A stretch of DNA of 64,000 nt from Allodiplogaster sudhausi (lineage: Eukaryota > Nematoda > Chromadorea > Rhabditida > Diplogasteridae): positions 5,395,001 through 5,459,000 of the forward strand of contig CALZFC010000020.1 of assembly GCA_945643635.1 (NCBI GenBank), in the 5' to 3' direction. This document shows, one piece after another, positions 50,464 through 61,966 of this stretch. Under the pieces are notes generated by a model. The model saw only the letters and a program-made list of their open reading frames with translations, had not been told where the DNA came from and ran no database searches. Each line of letters starts with the position of its first letter. Positions within the stretch are counted from its first letter, which is position 1. A program made the translations under genes and the position numbers.

Positions 50464-50518
50464 GCGGCTTCGAACCTGCGACCGATGACTTTCGACGTGC
50501 ACAACCAATTGGCTAAAA
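50464..50518 (-). repeat. tRNA-derived module, inverted copy in left arm
   Basis: Minus-strand counterpart of the module at 51225-51290: A box at 50503-50516 and B box GGTTCGAAG at 50468-50476. It marks the point where the two arms diverge, since the left arm continues for about 310 bp that the right arm lacks. Confidence 0.55.
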
Positions 50519-51224
50519 TGACGTTATAAAATTCATTTCTGGAAAATGCCAAAACCAATCTTAAAGGTTGACCTATCAGCCGATAGCTATTCTTGCGCTC
50601 TATCGAAATAAATATATCCGCCAAACAGTGTAATTTGACGGTAAGGTCAAATAAGTGGTCAGAATATTCGAACCCAAAAAAAGTAGATCAAAAAAGCTAT
50701 TCATCATAACGTAATGTATGGGAAAGTTGTTCGTCTGACCGAAAGCTATAGAATGGCTAATAACTTGTGGGGATAAGTTCAATCCGCGAGAAATAACAGC
50801 CGCGGTAATGTATCACCAACAAATTTACTTTTCAAAGGACTTCATAGTGACTGATAAAGAATGTCCTCTCTATTATAAGAGTACCGAAAAAAGGGCCCTG
50901 GAGTCGATTGAAAAGTCATTTTTTTGGGGGGGGGGGGACATTTCCGCGGCTGTTGTTGCTCGCGAATTGAACTTATCCCCACATGTTTTATGCCATTCTA
51001 TAGCTTGCGCTCAGACGAACAACTTTCCCTTACATCACGTTATTATGAATAGCTTTTTTGATCTACTTTTTTGGGTTCGAATATTTTGGCCACATATTTG
51101 ACCTTACCATCATTTTACATTTTTGGCGTATATTATTATGTCGATAGAGCGTAAAAATTGCTATCGATTGATGGTTCAAACTTTAAAATTGGTTCAAGCA
51201 GTCTCGAGAAATGAATTTTATAAC

Positions 51225-51290
51225 GTCATTTTAGCCAATTGGTTGTGAACGTCGAAAGTCATGGGTCGCAGGTTCGAAGCCGCTTTTAGG
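51225..51290 (+). repeat. tRNA-derived (SINE-like) module in right arm
   Basis: The stretch TTAGCCAATTGGTTGTGAAC (51231-51250) fits a tRNA gene A box (consensus TRGCNNARYNGG), and GGTCGCAGGTTCGAAGCC (51264-51281) contains a B box (consensus GGTTCGANTCC). The spacing of about 40 bp is as in tRNAs. Acceptor-stem pairing and an anticodon stem are not convincing, so this is a tRNA-derived SINE head or decayed tRNA rather than a functional gene. Confidence 0.6.
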
Positions 51291-51810
51291 TCATTTTCTG
51301 TCCATGGTAGCAAAATCGAAAAATGAGTTTTTTTTCGTTAAAAACGATAGTTTAGTGAATCTTGATATATAACTTTTCTGACAAGAAAAACGCGCTGAAT
51401 TGAATGAAGTGGTTCACTTTATGCTAAAACAATTATTTAACCTTTTTTCACGCATTCCTTGAATCCGATGTCGCCGAGGTACCCTTATTTGAGCCTATTT
51501 TTAACCCCCCTAGGGAAGGATACATGAGACGAAAAGAAGATATGTTATACAGTTTTTAACGCTCTACAATTTGAGATCTAGTACCCAAAACGTTTTGAGT
51601 ATATAACGGTCAAATTGAAATATTTAAAATTATTTTTCGATATGAAAATATTATATTTGATCAAATACATCAACAGAGTTTTCGTTTAGAATTCAACGGA
51701 GATGCCAATAAAAAAAAGAAAATTGAAAAATATTGATGTTAAAGAAATTTATGGCGAATTATACTTTTTCCTTACTTTTGAATGCCTAGACAAGGAAAAT
51801 TTTTTTATAA

Positions 51811-53540
51811 CAAAATTGATCTACTAATGTTCTTTACAGTGTGTATGAGTACCGCTAATAAAATTTTGGATAACTGAATCGGAAAATTTTGCGCCGGGGC
51901 AGCCTCCATTGAGGGCTGCTTGATCCTTACAGAGAGGCTCTCATAAATATGATACATGTGTCTGCAAATGAGTTTGTGTTCTTCCATACTCGTATGCGAC
52001 GGCGATGGAGGTAATGACCATTCATCAGTCCCCTCATTTAGCATAGCTTCATTTCTGTGTCATTGATAAAACATTATAATCGGCGATAAGAAATAAACGC
52101 AGCAAATTGACTGACTGGGAACACGTGATCCTCATTTCCACCGAGGATCTTCTTGACTTTCTTTCCATCATATTAGCTACTATGGCATCTTGATTCTCTC
52201 CCCTTTCGCTACTTCTCTCCGCAGTGTACCTCAAATTCCTTGTACCGGGCGAGACAAGCCTCGGCGAGATTGTCTTTGGTTGTGTTGGCGTTGCTAGAGT
52301 CATCCGAATCTCACGTATCTGTATATCGGATATGACAAAAGTTGGTGTAGAAAGGGAGGGAGAGGGAAATATCCATCCGATGCGAATTGTCTCCTCTCTC
52401 TCTCTCTCTCTATCTCTTCTCTCTCTCTCACTCTCTCTCTCTCTCACTCTCTACTGTCCCTCTTCTCCTCTCCCACATCCCCGTCGTGTGCAGTCCGCAT
52501 TCATCCACATCCACCGACGTCTACTCAGCTTCCTTCTCTAAGAACATGCAGCTTACTTTATTTTTTGATGTTTTTAGTCGTATAAATAATGCGATAACTG
52601 CAAGAGGAGGGATTTCAGTAGAAACAGCAGAAGTTGTGGGAGTGGCCGACTATGGTCTCATCATCGCGAAACCAGTTATGGATTCAATCTTTGTCTATTC
52701 TATCTTTCACTGCTTCACTTTTAGAGTCCTTGTAGTCCTCCCACTCCCTGATTTACTGTCTCTATCTACCTCTCCATCTCTCTCTCTCTCACTCTCTTCA
52801 ACTGTCTCAATCGCCCTCTCCCTCTATCCCACTCTTTCTCTGACTCTTTCATATATCTAGTCCTAATATGCTCGCCTATTTATGCATGCCCCTACCTATC
52901 CTCATTTATCCGCTTTTCGAAACCAACTCGAGTTTTGCCACCGATTTTGAGCCTTCAACCGATGAGATCAGCCTTTTGAGGACAGTCTCTTAACTTTCTT
53001 TCTCTCTCTCTCTCAGTCTATATCTCACTTTCTCCCTCTGTCTCCTATCTATCGCTTTCTCTCGCTAGCTTGACTCGCGTGCACGCCTTTTCCCGGTCTC
53101 TCCGCGAGTAGACTAATTGAAATGTTTTTGCCATATTGCACTGCTTAATTTAAATTAGCCGTTGGCTGAAAATCCCGTTGTGACTGGACCCCGTTTGAGT
53201 TGGGAATGCCCGTGATGAGTTGGCTTTCTCGTTGCCTCCCTCAACGGACTCGTCTTTCTTCTCCCGTTCTCCTTGACTCTTACCGGGAGCAGTTCCTGTC
53301 TGTATTTGTGCGTTCCCTGATAGCTTTTCACTCTCCTACTCCTCTTCCATTTCTTATGCTTCCTCTTATGGTAAGCCTTTCGGTTGACAGCTGAGAGTAA
53401 CAGGTGAGAACATGACTGCTGCCTGCCTTGACCACTGTCGTCCCCGTCCTTCCCTCCTCTCTCTCCGCTTCCTTGTAGAGATACTATTTTTGTGTTGCTG
53501 GTCTCTGTCACAGTTGACTGCCATCTATCCCTCTCCATCC

Positions 53541-53582
<42 letters not shown>

Positions 53583-54241
53583 TACCCTCTGACTAGCCTG
53601 CAATCTCTTCCCTCTCATGTAGTCATGTCTCTGTGTGTCTTCTACCGAGAAGCTCTCGTGTTTCTGACCCATTGTATTCTCCAGTATCTTTTGTCTGTTT
53701 TCATGTTGTACTGGAGTGGATGACCGTATCTTCTTTTTCGTGCCGCGACCCGTCCTTCTCTGGTCTTCTTCCCCTCTCCTTATTGTTAGTTCTCAGCACC
53801 TTCTGCATACTTCACAACTCGCCTGAGACTGACAATCTTTAATGAGCACTACGCACTACTCGAAAATGCGCAGCGCCTTTGCATAGCCAGATGCGGCGCC
53901 GTCTTGGGCCGGCCAAACCAGACCACGCACTCATCTAAGCATCTGTACTATGTAGTAGAGAAAGAGAGAAAAAGAGAGAGAGCGAGAGATAGAGAGATAG
54001 GGAGAGAGAGAGAGGGAAAGATAGGGAGAGAGAGAGATGGAGAGAGAGAGAGAGAGATGGAGCGAGAGAGCGGAATAAAAAGTCTTTGTCGAGGCGTGTT
54101 GCGTGTGCGTGCTTAGCGTAAAAGTGAGTGGTCCCAGAGAAGAAGCTCTGCTTCTTCCTTAGTATCCTATTGCTCCGCTGCAATTCAAGCCGGATGCCAA
54201 CGATGAGATGAGCGGCAGGAGAGAGGAACATCAAGGCAATC

Positions 54242-54285
<44 letters not shown>

Positions 54286-55947
54286 ATCTCTCACCCTCGC
54301 TCTCTCTCATCTTTTCTATCCCCAGTGCTTTTCTCTCTGATCTACTTACCCTTTTATTCTTCGTATCAATCTACCCACCTATTTTTCTCTTCCTTCTTGC
54401 TTCTCATGCCTCCTTTTTCTTTCTTCCGCTCTCCCATCGCATAATCTCACATGTTTCCCTTTCAACGCTGCCAGTCTGGAGGACAGAAGAGAATGAGAGA
54501 GAAAGGGAGAAAGAGTGAGAAAGAGAGGGAGAGAGAAAGAGAGAGAAGGGGGAAAGAGACCGAGAAAGAACGAGTGAGAGCAAACGATCTGCATTTTAGT
54601 TATTTCTAAGCATTTTGCCAACGTCGATGACTTCTGAGAATACCATCGTTTATATTCAAATTAAATATGAAACTAAACTGGTTAACTCACTCGTCAAAGT
54701 ACGAGACTGACATCAAGGGTTTATGATTAGGTCGTTACGTATTAAGTAGTGCAGATTGTAAATTTAAATGGCAGACAACCAAATATACGGTTTTGGCTAC
54801 TGGTTTTCACGTAATCTGTCCTCGTCTATATTTTTGCGCTTATGATTATTTACTTTGTATTCCCACCTTACGTTCTTTAGATATTTCAATTATTTTTCCT
54901 TTGATTGCGCGCATAACGGAGCTGTTCACCGTTTTTCACCTTTCACTGACGGGCTCTGTCACGTCGAATGCAGCACGCTTGCCAAAGAAAGATTTGCTTT
55001 GCATTTCATCTTTGCGTCGAATGGCCATTTGATGTATTGTCTTGTGGCTTCTTCACTAGCATACGCGCTTAGTTGTACCTTTCTTATACTTCTATTGAAG
55101 TGGTTTTGACTGAGAGGACACATTCGTGCTGCTGACTCCAGCTGCGAAGAAAGGTTGTTTGGTAGAGGGTCCAGGATCAGCAATCACTTCGAGGTTGTCT
55201 GAGGCTGCGAGTGTGATAGGAGTTTGCAGAAACTGCATTAGTCGGAGCTAGGAAAGGAAGGCTGAAATGGCTGTTGCGTCACGCGCGATAACACATGGCG
55301 CCGTTGTATATTTGAAAGGCTGAGATGAGTCGTCGCGAGGATGGCCAAGAAAGATAGGGGCTGATCGATCGATCTATGGATCAGTGGAGGTAGCCACCTC
55401 TGGCAGAGCGCAAAGCATCTGAGATTGGCAGTCGGGTGCTCCATTGGGTTGATTCCCATCCATTGTCTTCACCCGCTCTCCCTTTCTCCAGCCATTTCTA
55501 TTTCGCACCCCACCTCATTTAATGTGCATATCAGAGCAGCAATTGCGTGTGCTATTCTCGTCGTCTTCGTCCAGCAAATTCCTTTGTTCGAATAGTTCTC
55601 TTCAGGCTCTTCGGATTCCGTGCGTGCATTTATGAGCTGAATATTTCTTGAGAATCCAAGACGGCAGCTTTTCGAATCTGCTATTGGTATAGTTGGGGAG
55701 AAAAAAGGATAATATACGATGGGGAAGAAGAGGCCTTCGCACTCGTCCTTTTCTCGCGAATTACCAGGTGCAGGCAACGTATCTTCCAGCTGAGGGAAGT
55801 AGAGAGGCTAGAAAAGGGAGAGAAAGAGGGATAGATAGCGAGAGAGAGGAGAGAGAACGGCCAATGACTTAAACGCTTGAGTGAGCGAGGCCGCTTTGTG
55901 CGCCTGGCTCACATTGCTCTTCTTTATTCCCGCCACAGACTTCTCCA

Positions 55948-55985
<38 letters not shown>

Positions 55986-55986
55986 C

Positions 55987-56039
<53 letters not shown>

Positions 56040-57916
56040 GTCTCTCTCTCTTCAGTTGTGTACTTGTTTTCTACTTCTCTGGTTGCCGATCATGTTTTCC
56101 TAACTTCCATTTCAATTAGAATCTATGCACTTAGTAGCCCACTGCGATCGAGCTTTGGCTACTTGTTGTGAAACTAAACTCCTCACTTTTCTCCTGCGAT
56201 TGGGAGTTGGTTCCCCTTCTCGTGTGCGTCTTCCTTCTTTAATCCTACACTTTCCCCTTTTAAATTGTTTGGGATATGATCAGTCGATATCCTGTGTTCT
56301 CAGTTATGATAGTAGCTTCCTAATCAGCTTAGCTGGGAGTAATGTTTCACTTAGGGGAAGCTCTCGTTCTATTTGTAACATGGACGAACAGCTGTCACTC
56401 GTGTTGATGTTAGAGAAGAATGTACTTGAGAGTCAATGGGAAGAGTTCATCTTCTCGACTCGCACCTTGGAGTGGCTCTGATGATCAACTGGCCCCTCTG
56501 TGCTTCCTCGGGTCGCATTCTTTCATCTCTCATTCTATCTCTCTCTTTCTCTCTTCTTCTCTCTCCTTCTCTCTCTCCCTCACTCTCCCTTTCTCGCTCC
56601 AGTCTCTCGCTCTCTCTTCGCCCTCTTTACCGCGAGGTGCATGTCTATCCCCGTGAAAGACTCTCTGCTAGCTGGAGTACAGTCGAGTCTCTCTCTCTCT
56701 CTCTCTCCTCTCTCTCATCTCTATCGGTTTCCCTCTCAGCTACTCTGCTTCCATCCATCATTATCTACTGCTGTTCCCCTTTGTCTCTTGGGATCACACG
56801 AATTTCCTTCATCAAATTTCTTACATGTTACTTCCTACGCAAATTCGTAGTGGGAAATTACGAACCTAATATTTTGATGCAAAAGTATCCTGTTACTCTA
56901 GTAATACATATGTTTTTTTACTACTTATGCTAGGCTTTAAGTTTTGTAGTTGTTTAGAGAAGTATCTTTTGCCAGTGGACGAGACAGTGAAAGAGAGAGA
57001 TATTTTGTGAAAGAAAAATTTCCTTTGGATGACACGAATAATTATAACTCTCAAGAAATCAAAGCACTTAGCTATATCTTATTCATATTCATTTAGCTTA
57101 CCAGTTAGCGATTCTCGAATGTTGCTCATGGATCTTTGCTACGAATATTGTGACATTTCTGTGGAATCTGATGGTGTGTTCGTGTAGAGAGAAAGTGAGC
57201 AAGAACTCGGGTGAGAAAAAGTAAAGATAGATAGAATGAGAGAGCAAGACAGAGAGAGAGGGAGAGAGAGAGAGGGGGGAGAGAGAGCACATGAGCGATA
57301 GAAATGCAAAGTGTAGGCATGGGTTGTCAGAAGACATGGATGGGTGCTTCCTCATCCCCCGGGATGGCCTGGGAGGGGGAGGGGATGGAATGCCCCTCGT
57401 TAAATATAGCTGACGACTCTTCACTGGACCTTTCGTTTGTCTTACTCCCGGTCATTTCTTGATATGCAAATTATTTGATCGAAATTCTCGACAATTTTCT
57501 AACTGGTCGTTAATTTTAATTTCCTTTGCAAGGAAAGTTGTGAGAAGAATTTTGCGACGTTGGGTACGCTGGCACACACCTTGGGACTATTTTTATGCTA
57601 CTGGTTTTAAACAATGTCATTGTAGGCAAACACGTCGCAGGTATTGTTATTGTTTTTAAAAGGCCATTAAACTTGTGGAATAATGATTTTACGATTCGTG
57701 TGTTCTTGACCAAGATGACACTGAATCGGATGAGAATATTTGAGAGAGCACATTCGAATGTAGATGTTATCTAATTGTAAGGATCATGCACTGTCGCGTC
57801 GACTCATTGACAGTCTTGCCCCTGGCTGAGTTGCTGCCCCGCCCCCTTTTCGAGATTGCTCTCCGGGCGGTTCGCGTGTTCATTAGGCTTTTCAGTCATC
57901 GCATTTAGTTTCCGTG

Positions 57917-57950
<34 letters not shown>

Positions 57951-59469
57951 TCCTTCGATCCCTCTTTTTTACTCTCTTAATCTGCATTCGCTCGTCTTAT
58001 TTCGCTCTCTCCATCTCTCTTCTCTCTCTCTCACTTCTTCTTTTTCGCTCTCTCCTTCCTTCTGTGCTGCGCATCCTCTCCCGATGTGTGTTCTCGCCTT
58101 AGCTTTGCTAGTCTCTCACGTGTGTTCTAGGAGCTCCTTGAGAAGGAGGTTGCTTAGGCTGCTCATCTGGACTGGCTTCTCTTTCTCTGCCACTCTCTTG
58201 ATTTGTCTGTTCGTCTCTCTCTCTCTCTCCCCCTTTTCCCGCTCTCCCTCTCTCTTCCTACTCTCTCTTCCTCATATTCCTCTGCACCCGCCTGCACTTG
58301 CTTCGGACCCCTCTGCGGCAGTCTAAGAAGTACTCCTTCGTACTCTCGACTCTTCCTTCAATTCCTTCTTCATTTCTCCTCTTCTTGCATGCTTCACTCC
58401 CTGTTTTGCTCCTCTTGTTCTTTCGCCCTCTCGATGTCCCATTGTCCCTCTCCGTCTTCCTTTTCCTTCTTCCTGTTACTCTTTCACTCCCCGACCCTCT
58501 CTCTGCCTTCCCGAGTCAGCCCGGCCGCTTTATCAGCGCTGTAAATCAGCGCGCTACATGTGGGTGTGGGGTGTATTGCCGGCCAGAGTACCCCGTTTCT
58601 CTCTCTTCTCCCCTCAACTCCGTTCACCTTCTCTCTGCGTCTTTCTCGTCTCTCCGCCATCCCTGTTCTATATCCATCTCTCTTCTTCTCTGCTTCACTG
58701 TCATCGATGACCTCTCTCTCCCTCTTCATCCTTTTCAATCGCAGCTGCGCCACATCGCTCTCTTTCTCTGTTTCTCTCCCCCATCGCGTCCACTCTCTGC
58801 ACCTCCAGTCAATTCGACTGGACTGACATCTTTTGGCTACCACATTAGCGTCGCTTTTGTCGACCTACTTATTCTTCCTCTCTTTCTCTAAATCTCTCTC
58901 TCACTCTTTCTCTCTCTTTATCTCTCTTTCTCTTTCTGTCTCTCGAAATCTCATCGATGTTCTGCATTTTCTTTCTTCGGTCTGTGATGTCCACTATATC
59001 AGTAAAGCCAGCTTCCTTCCATAGTCAATTTCGGTCTTTTCACGGTTGATGTTTTATCTGAAGTGAGAGTAGTAACTTCGGGGGTCAGCTGCAAGCTTCG
59101 CAGGGAAGTTAACCTCTGCTCGGCTTTGCATAATCCAACATTTGCTGATGTGACAGCACTGCTGTATACTACATGAGGATGTTGTCGGCAAACTGCGGGA
59201 CTTTCGTTGTTGGATTATGGGAATAGGAAATGAAGGGATTCGGAGTGATCTGGAAGATGATATTGACAGGCCATCATCTGCAGTGTGGAGACGTGAAAGT
59301 AGACTGACGAAGAGCCTGAGGGGGCCCTCCCTTCTTTCCGCTTTCCATCTCTTTTCGGCCTCCTCCCGCTCCTTCTCGCGACTGAGTCTGCACTGATTAC
59401 GAGCAACCGACTAGCCTCCTTCCTGCAAAGAACTTACTCCTTGTTGTCCTTTCACGTCTCGGTCTCTAT

Positions 59470-59509
<40 letters not shown>

Positions 59510-60325
59510 ATCTCTCCCTCCCTTTACTCTGTTTCTTTTTCACGCTCTGTCTTCATTCTTTTCTATACTCCATCATCGAATCTTTTGCCGGTCCCGCCGT
59601 TTTCTCTATTTTGCATGTTTTCCCATTTTCCCACCGTCACTTTCTTTTCTTCTTCACCCAGAATCTAAGCTTTTGCGTGATTTATTATCATGTTTTCTCG
59701 AGTTCCAAATTTTCCACCTTCGAATTTAAATTTTTTTTCATTCGAAATCGCCTTCTCGGTTGTACTGCGAATCAGTCCTTTAAATAATGATGGCATTTTA
59801 TTTGACCTTGCATTGTGCATACTTCGAAATTTCATAGTCTTGGGACCTTGGCTTTACTCTCACTCACTCTCTCTCTCTCGCTCTCTCTCTCTCTCTCCTC
59901 TCTCTTCTCTCGTATCTCCTCCCTCTCTCTCTCGCTCTTCCTCCATCACTCACTCTCCCAGTCTCTCCCCCTATTCTTTCGGCCTTCTTCTGTCCCCTAT
60001 ACCGATCATGCCTTTGCCATCATCACCCTTCACTTTTATTGTTCCGCGCTTCCCTTGCCCGATCTCAAGTTCATGTGCTTGTTTTACCTTGCACATTACA
60101 GCAATTTCAATATTTTCGTTCCGTCGTACTGTTCTAGACATCAGTTTCGCGATACATCAGTTTCCGTGCTCTGCTTATATATAATCAACGAAAATTAGTT
60201 CTGTGATAGATTTGTGAGTGAGACTTGAGTTTGTTTTCTTTGTTCTCATAAGAGTTGAGAATGTTTGTTTGAGGGGTGCAGAGAGAATGCAGATTGGCCT
60301 TGGCGTGCCTGGTCGAACCTGATGT
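51811..60325. other. 8.5-kb repeat-rich interval without a recognisable gene
   Basis: Dominated by CT-rich sequence with pure tracts at about 52394-52460, 53546-53582, 54243-54292, 55950-56050, 56690-56720, 57917-57948, 59472-59510 and 59868-59945 and GA tracts at 53958-54070, 54480-54560 and 57245-57290. Open frames of 100-200 codons exist in all directions (for example a basic 127-codon minus frame at 53155-53538 and a 102-codon minus frame at 55469-55777) but none shows a known motif or a consistent exon chain. Some plexin 5' sequence could extend here. Confidence 0.55.
55950..56052 (+). repeat. (CT)n microsatellite
   Basis: About 100 bp of CT repeat with three CTCG interruptions, in the gene-free interval. 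Confidence 0.95.
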
Positions 60326-61216
60326 ATGCCTCGAAGAGGAAGAAGAAAACGACTCGTCGCTACTATGCCTCAGGGGAGGCATTCCGGGTCCAGCACCAGA
60401 GAGGCCCGCTTATGTCATTCGACCACGCTGCCCCTCCAACACCTTGCTCTTCCTCTCCATCTCTGCTCCCTCTCTCTCCTCCCTCTCTCTCTTCTCTCCC
60501 TCTCTCTCACTACTCTTACTGCCGCGGCGACTCTCTCCGCGGTAGGCGAACGGATCGAGTTCCCGAATCCACACAAGGGCTTTCCATTCGAGAAGATGGT
60601 CAGTCATTAAAGGATGGTTGACTAAGAGGGGCGGTTTAAGGAAAGCATCTAATAAGAAGGAGACCACTTTAGTCTCCATTTCTCAAGAAGGGAAGGGGAT
60701 TAGGGTCATCGGATAAGTTCATAACATCATTACTGATTTTGTTAATGTGCGATTCTCGTGTATCCTGGTTGGAAGAACTGCGTATGCTGATTTTGAACCA
60801 GGAGGGATTGAAGGAAGAATAGTAGAATAATTGTGCAGGTGATGGACCCGTCGACGACTCGGCTCTACGTCGGCGGAGTGAATCATCTCTACGACCTCCA
60901 CTCGCACGACCTCTCCTTTCGAGTTCACACGGTGACTGGACCCAAGGAGGACTCGGTCGATTGTTCTGGTTTGTGTCCATTTTGTTGTTTGCACCATCTT
61001 CTCTCTCTCTCTCTCTCACTCTCTCTGTTTTTCCCTCCCCCCTATCTCTCTCGTTTCCTCTTTGATACTTTTTCCCTTCTCGCCATCTTGGTGGCAGCCT
61101 CGCACTTCTCGTGCTTGTTCCTCTTCACCTCCTTGGTCTTCTCGGCGCCATTTGAAGTGAAAAGGGGGTGAAGAGAGAAAAGACAAGTGCTTTCTTCAAT
61201 CTCATTCTCTGTATGT

Positions 61217-61255
<39 letters not shown>

Positions 61256-61892
61256 CTCTTTTGCACTGTCTCACTGCGGAGTTGTTGACCTCAGCTTTAC
61301 CCGCGATGATCGGGCCGCGACAAGAGCTACCATGAGTGGCTCCCAGCACAGCTTGGCTGTGGATCATCAACCTCGGTTGTCCCCTCTCTGTCTCTTCTCT
61401 CTCTGTCTCTCTCTGTCTCTGTCTCTCTCTCTCTCTCTCTACTCCCAATTCTCTCTAACTCTGCCACCTGCTGCTTCCCAAACTCTCTCGTGTATCTCTT
61501 GCCTCCGCCATGTCTCTTCTTCTCCCAAACGCGTCATTGATGCGTGTTTCGGGCCTATCATTAGAGGTGCATTGTTGCAACAACGACTGTCCTTGGATAT
61601 GATGAGGCATTCCTAAAAGGGGAGAAAGAGAGAGAGAGATAGAAATGAAAGAGAGAGAGAAATGAAAGAGAGAGAGAAATGAAAGATGATGGTTGATTAC
61701 TCCCGCTGGCAGACGGAAGCAGCGGCCGGCGGCAGCTCGTCTCTAATTCCCGTCAGAATACACAGCATCCGATTGTGCCAGTGAGCAAAGTCGCGCGACC
61801 TCGAATTAGATTGTCTAGGTCGGGCTACCCACTGCCCCGCACCGTGATGAGGTGTTGATTCCCGCTGCCTCTCTCTCACTCTCACTTCCTTA

Positions 61893-61966
<74 letters not shown>

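Larger units (their letters stand above)
49600..51810. mobile_element. Giant inverted-repeat (fold-back) element, about 2.2 kb
   Basis: Sequence from about 49685 to 50808 reappears as reverse complement from about 50938 to 51757. Examples: the stretch around GGTACCTCGGCGACATCGGA (49950) has its inverse at 51465, GAACAACTTTCCC (51017) inverts 50727, and the poly-A/ATTGGCATCTCCG edge at 49717 inverts the one at 51700. The right arm lacks about 310 bp present in the left arm (about 50152-50464). A 130-bp spacer with a G13 run separates the arms. No transposase is visible, and I cannot define exact ends or a target duplication. Each arm contains a tRNA-like module. Confidence 0.85.

Noticed and set aside
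50808..51101. 97-codon open frame in the centre of the inverted repeat
   Set aside because: Runs through the poly-G tract and into the right arm; no known motif and no matching frame in the left arm.
53155..53538. 127-codon basic open frame on the minus strand
   Set aside because: No motif, no neighbouring exon chain, and it overlaps CT-rich low-complexity sequence; could be coding but cannot be supported.
57516..57713. Possible transposase-like Arg/Cys-rich frame near 57540-57660
   Set aside because: Only about 40 residues, no recognisable catalytic motif and no terminal repeats nearby.
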